NCBI GenBank assembly: GCA_024220525.1
Contig: JAMYWO010000082.1
Coordinates: 74,739 to 112,333, forward strand
Direction of reading: 5' to 3'
Source of the DNA: Cochliopodium minus
Lineage: Eukaryota > Discosea > Himatismenida > Cochliopodiidae
Length of the DNA: 37,595 bases
Below, piece by piece: positions 21,951-31,963 of the stretch; position 1 is the stretch's first letter; every line of letters starts with the position of its first letter. The position numbers and the translations under genes are program-made. The notes beneath the pieces were generated by a model. That model saw nothing but the letters and a program-made list of their open reading frames with translations. It searched no databases and was not told the DNA's origin.

Positions 21951-22890
21951 ATGGATGAATATTATGAATGTGTATTCCCTTATCAAGCCAATGATCCTCG
22001 ATTTTTAAGTATTGCCCCAAAGGATATTGTTATGCTGATTGAAAAAACCAATCCAAATTGGTGGAAAGTAAATTCAAAGGGAAAAATAGGTATTTTCTTG
22101 AAACATAATCTCTGAAGGGATTATTTTTCTCATCTGTAATTAAATTAATCTTCCTAATTAGGATTTGTTCCTGCTTCATATTTAAAAATATCTGCTGAAA
22201 AAAAACTAGATGTCGACTCACCATTATTGCCCAAATTACCTCAAGTATACGAGAAGTTGGTTAAAGTTCTTTATGATTATAATCCTACCGAGAATCATCT
22301 TTTGAAGCTCAAGAAGGATTCTGTGATAGTAATTTTACAAACAAATCAAAATGGATGGTGGAAAGCAATTGTTGATGAAAAAGAAGGTAAAAATAAATTT
22401 ATCTTTTTACAAATGAAGAGAAAATATATGTTTATCAATCATCCATACAAGTTCAAAATATGTTCAACTCAAATCAATTGAATTGGAAATGAATTTAAGA
22501 TATAAAAATTTATCATAGTAATAAAATTTTTATATTCAATAATTAGGGATTTAATAATCTCACTTCCATCTATCTTTAAATTGGATACAATCTCTATAAC
22601 AAAATATTATTTCATCAAATTATTTTTTTTTCATTGAAATTTCAAAAATCATAGGATTTGTACCATCCAATTACCTTGTAGATTATGTTCCTTCGAAGAA
22701 AGACAAAGAGAAATCGAAATTTAGGGAAAGAAGAAAAGAGGAATTGACGATGATTGAAAAGAGAGTCTCCAAAAATGAAATAGAATATGGAAAGATGTTT
22801 GAAGAGGCTGAACAAAATCGCGTACAGGAAAAGAAAAAGATAGAGGAGAGGAAAAGATTTAGGGATAATTATGTAAAGAACAATAATTGA
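21951..22890 (+). CDS. Double SH3-domain adaptor protein
   Basis: Three exons, 21951-22089, 22162-22386 and 22655-22890, in phase, 199 residues. SH3-1 covers about residues 5-56 (CVFPYQANDPRFLSIAPKD, NPNWWKVNSKGKI, GFVPASYL). SH3-2 covers about 80-130 (KVLYDYNPTENHLLKLKKD, NGWWKAIVDEKE, GFVPSNYL). Both keep the ALYDY-like, WW and P-x-x-Y signatures, so both should bind proline-rich peptides. The remaining 65 residues are a charged helix (KFRERRKEELTMIEKRV), probably a coiled coil. The same intron position splits each SH3 domain just before the GFVP strand, a sign of internal duplication. A splice-acceptor-like TTTAATAG lies just upstream of the ATG, so a 5' non-coding exon is possible. Divergent from the RhoGAP-RasGEF gene, 163 bp apart. 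Confidence 0.88.
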
Positions 22891-23113
22891 AAGAATGCTT
22901 GTATTTGTTAAATTATATATTAAATTTTCTTTTTAAAAATCTTGGATATTATTTATTGATTGAAAATTATTCTTTGATATTATTATTCTTTTGCGTATTG
23001 AGCAAATAAAAAAAAAAAATGCTGGATCACAAAAGTGAGATTTTTTCAATTCAGATAAATTCTAATACAAATAAGAATATTTAAGGGATGAAAAGTTTCA
23101 TTTAACCAGAGAA

Positions 23114-24660
23114 ATGGTGATGATGATTCCATGTATCTCTTCGAAATCACATACTTCCTTTGCTATAAATAAAGAAAGTAAAAAATTCAATTATTTAGTC
23201 ATGTATTTCATCATCAACATCTAAATTTGAAATTTTTTTAAAGAAAAATTAATTCATTGGGGAAAATCAAGTGATCGAAAAATCTCAATAGTTCAGGGTC
23301 TCGAAAATGAGATAATAGCAGCGATATCTCCGGGATATGATACCTGTTTGATGGTTACAATTGATAATAAAATTTTTAAGCTGAATGATAGGGAAATGAA
23401 AATAGAATTAAGATATTTAGTTTAAAGTGATACTAATTTAACATCTTTATCACCATTAGGAATCAAATTCAAAAACTAATGGAGCTAGATATTAAAGTTT
23501 TGGGAGTATTCTGTTTCTCGTATGAAATTGAGTACGTACTGTGCGAGGGCTCTGTGGTTTATGATCTGTCTGCTAAAAATGGTCCCATTATAATTAAAGA
23601 TTTGCTTGACAAGAAAATAAACATCATTTCGTATGATCCAAGTGAAAAAAATGTTATTTTTGCTTCGTAAACTGTTTTGAAATTTAATGATTAGATTTTC
23701 TTATTGATAACTATCGATGATGTATGATAGATTAGGAAACTCGAAAAGAGAAAACGACAAAGTATACTTTCATTTGATTATGAACTCAGAGTTGAAAGAA
23801 CTTAATTTGGATTTTGTCCCTTCTGACTGCAGGATCATCAACATATTTTCTAGTGGAGGGACAGGTACTATGATTCATTTAGGTAAAAATAATTTCATTT
23901 AAACTCTTTCAAAAGATAACAAAACCTTGATAATAACTTTAAGATAACGGAAGGTTAATCTCGTTTGGTTCAAATCACAACAGTTCTTTGGGAAGAATTG
24001 AAGATGGAAATAAGTTTGGTTACGTTGGAGGAGAAAGCTTCAAAGATCAAAAAGTAATTTCCGCCTCTTCTCTTCATTATGGGACAATTATGAATGTATT
24101 CAATGAAAGTTCCACTATGTTACAAGGTTTTGGATACAATTCTAACAGGTATTGTCCAATTACTTTGTTTTAAAATTTTTTAAATTTTTTTTTTTTCAGT
24201 GAATTGGGATTGGATAATGACTTGAAAACAAAATCAAGTCCCACTTTATTGAAATATAACAAAAAAAAAGTGGTGGGGATGTTTTGTGGGTATTTTCATG
24301 TCCAAATTTTAGTAGAGGATGAAAAAGGAGAAAGGGAAGTTGTTGGATGGGGTTACAACCCATAGTATTTTTTTTTTCAAAAAATTATAAAATTTTTTTT
24401 TAATTATTTATTTATAAAGTGGGCAGTCTCTTCCACATTCTGACAGGAGCACATGCGAAATTCCAGTCTCAGTTACTGATGAAGTCAGTCATTTTCTTTC
24501 GAACTATGTCTCTTTAAAATGGAGCATTGATACTCACACCTTTTTTTCCCGAGATGTGAAGGACAGGGTTTTTGCATATCTCCTTTCCTTGAAGGTTGGT
24601 TTGGAGTTGAAAAAAGTTCCCAAATATCTTAATTACATCATAATATCTTTTTTTTGTTGA
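23114..24660 (+). CDS. RCC1-repeat (beta-propeller) protein with adaptor-like C-terminal motif
   Basis: Seven exons: 23114-23177, 23244-23419, 23460-23666, 23731-23882, 23944-24148, 24200-24364 and 24420-24660; about 403 residues. RCC1-type blades are visible as LIHWGKSSDRK, GYDTCLMVTIDNKIFKLN, NGRLISFGSNHNSSLGR, LQGFGYNSNRSELG and EVVGWGYNPYGQSLP. The C-terminus reads LKWSIDTHTFFSRDVKDR, VFAYLLSLK and KKVPKYLNYIIISFF. This ending parallels the tails of the SPRY and ankyrin proteins. RCC1 propellers serve as GTPase exchange factors or protein-binding platforms; the divergent sequence makes a Ran-GEF role unlikely. One junction (after exon 23244-23419) is not in phase with the next exon, so either a splice variant or a lesion exists there. 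The start ATG at 23114 is the first of several close ATGs. Confidence 0.78.
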
Positions 24661-24984
24661 ATAAAAAATTTCTAAGAACTTCCATATTTTACTTTCACTC
24701 TCTTTTTATTTTTTTTTAGTAAAAATAATTATTTTCACACCAACCCAAAAGAATTTGTCGAGAAATCAAAAAAATCTAAGAAATTCAGAATTTATCGAGT
24801 AACAAGGCCAAATAATTCTTTTTTTATTTGGTATTGAACTAGCTATTGAAGCACTCAATAAAGTAAAAAAATAAAGATTTCATATTTCAAAGAAAAAAGA
24901 GTCATTTACCAAAAGAAAGTTTTCCCCAAACATTAATAAATTAATAAAAAAAAAAAATTGAATTTATTTCAAAATTGAGAAAAA
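24661..24984. other. Intergenic spacer
   Basis: 324 bp between the RCC1 and ankyrin genes (same strand). It is AT-rich with a T-run near 24709-24718 and A-runs just before the ankyrin start. No gene or structured RNA seen. Confidence 0.5.
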
Positions 24985-27900
24985 ATGAGAAAAATTTTAT
25001 TGAGAGATGGAGGAATTGGGAGAATTAAAGAATTATTTGAATATGAAGAAAAAGGAAAGAAATATTCCTCTTATTTTGGAAAAGAACAAATTTTGATTGA
25101 AGCCTGTAAACATCCATTATTGGTTGTTATCAAAACAAATATAATTTTTATAACAGACAAAAAATATAATTTTTTTAATATTTCACTATAATCCTCAAAA
25201 TCTTTTACCATTGGAATAAATAAATACTTTTTTGATTTTCACAATTTTTATTTTTCAGTTATTTTTAAATATTTTCATTTCTCAATTTTCAAATTTTTAT
25301 ATTATTCAAATTATTAAAATTAAATTAAATTAATAAACAGATGAAAAGAAAAGAAATTTACTCCATAATCTCTTCACAAAAAGAGAATTCATTTCAATTG
25401 AAAATATTGAATTTCTTGTTGAAATGAAATGTGATATAAACCAAAAAGATAAAAAAAGAAAAACACCAATTCATATTTCAATGAAATATATTGATGATCT
25501 TGATTTATTGAAACATTTGATAAATAAATTCAAAGAATATTTTGAAAGAGAAAATATTTTTGAAAATGCGATTGAATACAATCAAAATTTGAAAGTGATA
25601 AGATATTTGATTGAAAACAAAATGATTGAAACTAAATATTTGGATGAAAATAGAAATACTCTTTTACATTTGGCATGTAAAAATAACAGTTTGGAAGTTA
25701 TCAGATATTTTGTTGAAGAATTGAAAATGGATTTACTTGTTCAAAATGGTGAAAATAAAACACCTCTTCATTCAGCTTGTCTTTACAACAGTAGATTGGA
25801 AGTGATAAAGTATTTGGTTGAAGAATTAAACTGTGATTTAGAATATAAACCTGATGGTCAATTCACTCCACTTCATTATCTTTGTATGAACAAAATTTTG
25901 GAAATATTCAAATATTTCATTGAAAAAGATGAAAATTTGTTGGCAAAAAATACAAATTTTTATTCGATAGATAATTTATTTGAAAATAAATATATTACCA
26001 TTGATATTGTAAAATATTTGCTCGAAAAAGGTATTGTTAATGTTGATACTGTTGGAAAAGATAAAATACCTTTGTTATATTTATTGTGTTCAAGAAATAA
26101 ACAAATTAATTCGATTTTGAAAGAATTGATTGAAGAATTAAAGTTTGATTTCAATAAAATGGATAAAAACAAAAATAACATTCTTCATTATTTGTGTCAA
26201 AATAAACATGTTGATCTTGAAACAATAAATTACGTTATTGAAGAAAAAAACATTGATTTGTTCTCTAAAAATAAAGCTGGAGAAACTCCTCTTCATAATT
26301 TATTTTTGAACAACAAAAATTTGGAGATTATCAAGCATTTTCTTGATAAAAAAAATTTAAATATAAAATCAAACAAAAGAACCAGTTTGTTCGATAATAT
26401 TTTGAGAAATTCTTCCACCAATTTGGAGATGATAAAGTATTTGTTTGATGAAAAAAAAATTGACATTGAAAAAAAAGAAAATTTTATCTGTATTTTGTTG
26501 AGAAATGATAACATAAACCTCGAAATGGTTAAATATTTGTTTGAAGAAAAAAAATTTGATATAAATTGGAAAGAAGATGATTTTTTTGAACAATCTTGTT
26601 TGGGTATTTTGTGTTCAAATGAGAATATTGATTTGGAGATTATCAAATATTTGGTTGAAGAAAGAAAAGTAAATCTTTTTGAAATTGGAGACCAAGATGT
26701 CCAAGTGTCTCATCTTCATAAATTATTTGAAAAAAACAAAGACAAAAGAGAGATAATTGAATATTTTGTTGAAAGGAAAGATAAATTTGATTTGATTGCA
26801 AACGATCAAGATGAGAAGAGTGTTTTGCACTTTCTTTTTAACGAAAAGGTAGATTTAGATTTGTTGAAATACATTGAAAAACATTTCGATTTGCTTTCGA
26901 CCAATTTTTCCAAAAACCCATTTATTCATCACATTCTCACCAAATGCGGTTTTGATACAATAAAATATTTTGTTGAAGAAAAAAAATACAATTTGAACGA
27001 AATGTTTGATGAGGATGGAAGCGATTGTTTCTATTACTTGTTCCAAAACGAAAATGTAAATGTTGAAATTTTGAAATATTTACACCTAAAAAATTTTGTT
27101 TTGTCAGATCATAGTTCTCACTATTCTTCTCTTTTTTGTTTGACAAAACTTTATGGGTTTAACTTTGAAATGATGGAGTATTTGTTTGATATTGATGTAA
27201 TGAAAATAAAGAACAAATCAAATTTTTGGTGGGTGAGTTGTCTGCTTCATATGAGAAACTTTAATATTAATTTTTTAAAGTTTTTGGTGGATAAAGGACT
27301 GGATTTGTTTAAAGAAAATTCGGGAGAAATTCCCATTTTTTTTTATTTCGATCGTTGTCAAACTATTGACTATGAGATCGTCAAGTATTTGATGGAAGAA
27401 AAAAGTTCTGAATATTTTAACAAGTATAACGAATACAACAACTCATCTCTACTTCACACCATCTGCAAAAATGGAAATATTAACTTGGAAATTGTCAAGT
27501 ATTTGGCCGAAAAAAAATGTGTTTTCAACTTTAATCTTAACAATGAAAATAAAAAAACTCCTCTCCATAATTTGTGTAAATATTGTCGTAACATCGAGCC
27601 TATAAAATATTTGTTTGAAGAGAGAAATTATGGATTTGAAATGAAAAATAGTGATGGTGAAAATGTTTTGTTTTCTGCTTCTTTGAACAATAATTCCGAA
27701 ATCATTAAATTTTTGGTTCAACAAAAGAATTGTGACATAAATTCTCAAAACAAGAAAAAAAAAACTCTCTTTCATGTTTTGAAACATGAACTAATTAACA
27801 TAGATGTTTTTACTCTCTTCGTTTCTCTCAAAGCAGATCTCAATATTGTTGATAAAAACAATAAAAGTTGTAAAGATGCTTTGATCAAAAAAAATGAAAA

Positions 27901-28246
27901 AATGGAAAAGTATATTGATGAATATGAAAACGGTAAACTTTGGAAAACAAAACATCACAAATACTTTTGTTTTGAAGTGAGGAAAATGATTGAAACATCC
28001 ATTCTTTCCATCAAATGGAAAGTGAATACTTTTTCTAAATTTAAACTTTCAAAGTATGTTGTTCACATGATCATTGAATACCTTGTTGCTTTTACTCTCA
28101 CTCCTTCTTTTCAAAATGAAAATCTAAATGAGAACATGAAAAAGAGAAAAAGGGAGCTTGGAGAAGATGAAAGTAGTGGAAATGAAAGTGATGAAAATGA
28201 TAGCTATGATAACATCTACATTGACATGGATGATGAAGATTATTAA
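24985..28246 (+). CDS. Large ankyrin-repeat protein with adaptor-like C-terminal motif
   Basis: Exons 24985-25105 and 25341-28246 join in phase (donor GTAAAC within EAC codons), giving about 1008 residues. The second exon is one open frame of 2.9 kb. It carries about 24 degenerate ankyrin repeats with the pattern (T)PLHxxC...N-LE-I-KYLVEEK-DL; clear ones are TLLHLACKNNSLEVIRYFVE, TPLHSACLYNSRLEVIKYLV and TPLHNLCKYCRNIEPIKYLF. After the repeats (residue about 890) come WKTKHHKYFCFEVRKM, ILSIKWK and FKLSKYVVHMIIEYLVAF, a tail like those of the SPRY and RCC1 proteins here. The last 40 residues hold a basic KKRKRE, a possible nuclear signal, and a very acidic end. Ankyrin arrays bind proteins; combined with an adaptor-like tail this recalls ASB or poxviral Ank-PRANC proteins (inference). 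Internal repeats are unusually even at the DNA level, suggesting recent expansion. Confidence 0.9.
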
Positions 28247-28782
28247 TTTTCATGAAAGAAGATAACAAAATTTGATATTATTGTCTCTTTAAAAATTGAT
28301 TCAAATAAAATATATATCTAAAATTTGCATTGTTCAATCTGATGTATTTAAAATTCCCATTTGATATAAGAAAAAAGAGTGGAACCTAGTATTATTTTTT
28401 TTGCCAGTAAAATGAAAGAGAATATACCATTCAAAATCTTGAGATATTCATTTCAATCAAAGGAATATAATTTATTTTAATATCATTCTATTCCAATCTA
28501 TCCATAAATTGAAATGAAAAGATATATATATCTCGTTGATTTTACAATGGGATTAAAAAAGTTAACATATCACATGAAATAAAATATTTCCAATGAAATC
28601 TCTATCTAAATTTTTGGTTTCTTTATATTCGGTGTCTGTTTTGTCACAAGAATGCTACCAAAGGACCAAAATTCAAAGATTTTAAGAAAGAATATGATAA
28701 TTTTCTTTCATTTTTTATTTAATTGTTTCAAATTCAATAACAATCACAAAAAACCAAAGAAATTTTAAAATTTTAATCAATC
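28247..28782. other. Intergenic region between convergent genes
   Basis: 536 bp between the 3' ends of the ankyrin gene (+) and the LRR gene (-). It holds AATAAA-like and T-rich signals for both directions but no gene. A less AT-rich patch near 28630-28675 (GGTGTCTGTTTTGTCACAAG) has no pattern I can name. Confidence 0.5.
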
Positions 28783-30324
28783 TTAGTAGGTCCTCAACCT
28801 AGTTTTCGGAGGTAGATAGTCCAAAATGTTGTCAGAGACAGTGTAATTCACCAAAGTGAGTTCTTCCAAGTTGTGCAAGCGAGATACAGCCTCATAAAAA
28901 TTGACACCAATAGATGATTTGGAAACGAAAGATCTCCCTTTTTTAAATTTGTTTTAATTAAATTAATATAAAAATTAATTTTTAAAATTTGTTTTTAAAA
29001 ATAAAAAAATAAAAATAAAAAATAAAATAAAAAAATAAAAAAAATAAAAAAATAAAAAAATAAAAAATAAAAAATAAAAAAAAAAAATTTGCCTCTTCTG
29101 TGGTAGTAATTGGGAGTCGTGGCTATTTTGAGATTTCTCACTCCAGGAGGAAACCCATTATCAAACGAAAAGTCACGAGGGCTCCAAAGGGTGAGTGATT
29201 TGATAGATCCTTAGTAAAAAAATATTAAAAATAAAAAATAAAAAATAAAAAATATTGCAAATTAAAAAATAAATTTTAAAAATAAAAAAATCAAAAAAAA
29301 AATAAACAAAAAAATAATAAATAAATAAAATCAAAAAATCTTTATTCACCTGGCAACATGGTATAATCTTTCTTTTTGGATCCCCATTTATTATATTCCT
29401 CTATTTTGATCGACTCGAGAGTGGTGGGGAAGAGGAAGAGGTGGTCGTTCTCGATGTCTATCCCGCTGAAAGAAATGTGCTTCAAGTGGGGAGGGATCGA
29501 CTTTATGAGTGATGTGATGTTTTCCTCTTATTAAAATTTTTTTTATTTTATTTATTATTAATTTAAATTGTTTCGTTTTAATTTTAAAATCATTATTTCT
29601 TTTTACAAATTTCATTTATTTTATTTATTTTATTTATTTTATTTATTTTATTTATTTTATTTATTTTATTTATTTTATTTATTTTATTTANAAATAAAAA
29701 ATAAAAAATAAAAAATAAAAAATAAAAAATAAAAAATAAAAAATAAAAAATAAAAAATAAAAAATAACTAAATAAAAAATAACTAAATAAAAAAAAATAA
29801 AAAATAAAAAATAAAAAATTAGTAAATAAAAAATTTTAATACTAAAAATTTAAAAATTCTTTACAAATTCTTTTTCGATTTTCTCGTAATTTTTTTTGTC
29901 AGACTCCAACTGTTGCTTCAAAGACTTGATCTCCTCTTGCAAAGACCCAATATCAGTATTGGCATTGGAATCACCAATACCCTGAGAAGAAGAAGAAGAA
30001 GAACCAGAAGAGAGCTGAGGTTTGGAAGAATTCATTTTCTCGATTTTTTTGTTTTGTTCCTCGATCTGTTTTTCCAAATTTTTGATTTTTTCTTCTTGTT
30101 GGGGATCGGAATTAATATTAATATTATTATTTTTATTATTTTTATTTTTATTTTTGTTGTTAATATTATTGTCATTGCTGTTAGTGATGTTTTTTTGGTT
30201 GCTGTTTTCGTTGGGGTTTACTGTTGTGGAAAAAGAAACTTCGTTCTTCTTGGGTGTTGAGACTGGGCTGCTGTTGTTGCTGTTGCTATTGCTGTTGCTG
30301 TTGTTGTTGTAAATCTCGCTCAAG
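28783..30324 (-). CDS. Asn-rich, coiled-coil, leucine-rich-repeat protein (5' end not found)
   Basis: Exons 29865-30324, 29350-29524, 29093-29209 and 28783-28937, all in phase. The first visible exon encodes a disordered Asn/Ser stretch, then a coiled coil (EEKIKNLEKQIEEQNKKIEK and IGSLQEEIKSLKQQLESDKK). The following exons encode LRR-like units (LIKSIPPHLKHISFSGIDIE, FPTTLESIKIEEY, GSIKSLTLWSP, FPPGVRNLKIATTP, LHNLEELTLVN). The LRR pattern resembles the F-box/LRR gene at the left edge of the window, so the two may be distant paralogues. The intron 28938-29092 has a GC donor (AGAG|GCAAAT) and is needed to keep phase. The first exon begins at an acceptor (CAACAG) in phase 2; no start Met is visible, and the ATG just upstream is closed by an immediate stop. 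LRR arrays bind proteins; no specific function can be given. Confidence 0.72.
29525..29864. repeat. Intron with opposing low-complexity repeats and one ambiguous base
   Basis: 340-bp intron of the LRR gene. From about 29610 to 29690 it is a TTTATTTTA 9-mer repeat (T-rich); after the single N at 29691 it is an AAATAAAA-type repeat (A-rich) to about 29820. The two halves are partly complementary, so the transcript or single strand can fold back. Confidence 0.8.
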
Positions 30325-30659
30325 CTGTTGTGTTTTACTTTATGACATAATATTTTAATTAAAAAGTAAAAAGAAATGAGATTGTTTAAAAATTGAATTG
30401 AATGAATATGTTAATCACAAAATATTTTTTTATTTTGGTTTTTACTAGATAAATTTAAAAATTTTATTCCCACTCATTAAAGATTATAAAAGATATCTTA
30501 TTTTAGCTTCACGAATAGACATGTCCAAAATTTACAATTTTGTTAGCGTAATTAATCGTAATTTGTTGTAAAATTTAAAACTCTAATAAATTTTTAAAAA
30601 AATTCAAATTTTATGATATCTTATTTTTGCTTCACGAACAAAATTTATTTATTGTCCCA
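30325..30659. other. Intergenic or untranslated spacer with a short direct repeat
   Basis: 335 bp without a supported gene. The phrase GATATCTTATTTTxGCTTCACGAA occurs twice, near 30491 and 30609, about 118 bp apart, each close to an AATTTTxTAAAAxATT block. This could be a local duplication of about 100 bp. A missing 5' exon of the LRR gene may also lie here. Confidence 0.5.
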
Positions 30660-31808
30660 TTATATATGAATTTTATTTAATATTTTCTTTAAAAATAAAA
30701 TATTTTGTTTTTTGTTTTTTTTTTTACATGATACATAAGCATTTTCTTGATGTGATTTCTCATGATGCGATGGAGAATCTAGTTTGTTTTCCTTTATAAC
30801 TTTTGGGGAATCCTTCAAAAACTCTGGCTTTTGAAAGGTGAGTGCTGTGAGCGGCTTTTTAGGGACTTGAGGTGTAACTGCTATGGTGTTTCTTCTTCCC
30901 TTTATCACTTCGTTTTTTTCAAACTCGATGTATGAATTGAAATATTTCGATGCCGCTATTATTTATTATTTATCAAAAAATTAAGAAATTTCGATGAAAT
31001 AATTATTAATGTTAAAAATTTGGTTTACTTGAAAGTTCATTCAACCATATATCCCTATTTTTCTTTGAATAATTTTAATTTGGAAAATAATAATGAAGAA
31101 TTTATTTTACTGTTGTTTTGCATGATAGATAGATGTTGTTATCTTCTTTGGCAAATTTTATCAATATTCCTATATCTGTTTGTTTCTTCTTAGGTGATAT
31201 GTTCGATCCTATTATAATTATATATTTAATATTATTTTAATAAAAGATTAGGCGAATATAATTTTGGTCAAACAATCAATAAAGATAAAATAAAAATATT
31301 CAAATAAAATATATATGTGGAAGGAATATTACTTTCTATGTAAGTGGATGCTTGTATTTCGATCACTCTTTTTCTATTGTTATCTTCATTATCGAGATAG
31401 AAGAAGGAATCAACCCCAATGAAGAACTGATATTTCTTCCAACATTTCTTATCAGATTTTGCTATGGCACCTTTTTGATAATATAGCCAGCCTTGAAGCA
31501 AAGATGGTTTCTAAATTACGAATCAATAAAAAAATACGAATAAAAAAAATTAATAAAAAAAAAACAGTTTTTGAATAAAATAAATCTTACTTTCATTTCG
31601 ATATCTGTTGATATAAATGGATCATAAATGATGATATAGTTAAATGATTCAAATAGGGATTTTAATAAATCTAATGATGAAGAAAAAAAAAATTTTATTT
31701 TTTAAAACCATTGGTATGAACAGTGATCCCAGGGAAAGCTATTGTTTCCTTCCCTACTTCTAAATCCAAATGAGATTTTGTGGCCAATAAATTTTTAAAC
31801 TTTTTCAT
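30660..31808 (-). CDS. PH-domain protein
   Basis: Exons 31709-31808, 31591-31670, 31333-31510, 31111-31208, 31029-31062 and 30728-30955, all in phase; the reading frame closes just after 30728. About 240 residues. The PH domain starts near residue 62: LLQGWLYYQKGAIAKSDKKC then W-KKYQFFIGVDSFFYLDNE (strands 1-4), ISPKKKQTDIGILIKFA, DNNIYLSCKTT, and the C-terminal helix KNRDIWLNELS with its invariant Trp. PH domains bind phosphoinositides or small GTPases at membranes. The tail (about 75 residues, rich in Lys, Pro and Ser) is probably disordered. The start at 31808 (MKKFKNLLATKSHLDLEVGK) is directly preceded by an acceptor-like ACACAG, so the true N-terminus may lie on an upstream exon; the 60 residues before PH could be the end of a BAR-type helical domain. 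Confidence 0.78.
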
Positions 31809-31963
31809 CTGTGTCAAAATCAATTTTTTTTTTTTAATTTATTTATTAATTGAAAGAGATAGGAGAGATAAAAAAAAAATTTTTGGTTCAAAAAAAAAAC
31901 TTTTTCAAAGGATCGAAAGTTTTAATTTAAATACCCAAAATTTGAAGATAAACATTTTTTGCC

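Noticed and set aside
28247-28782. tRNA or other small structured RNA in the less AT-rich patch
   Set aside because: No A-box/B-box pair or cloverleaf could be drawn; none was seen elsewhere in the window either.
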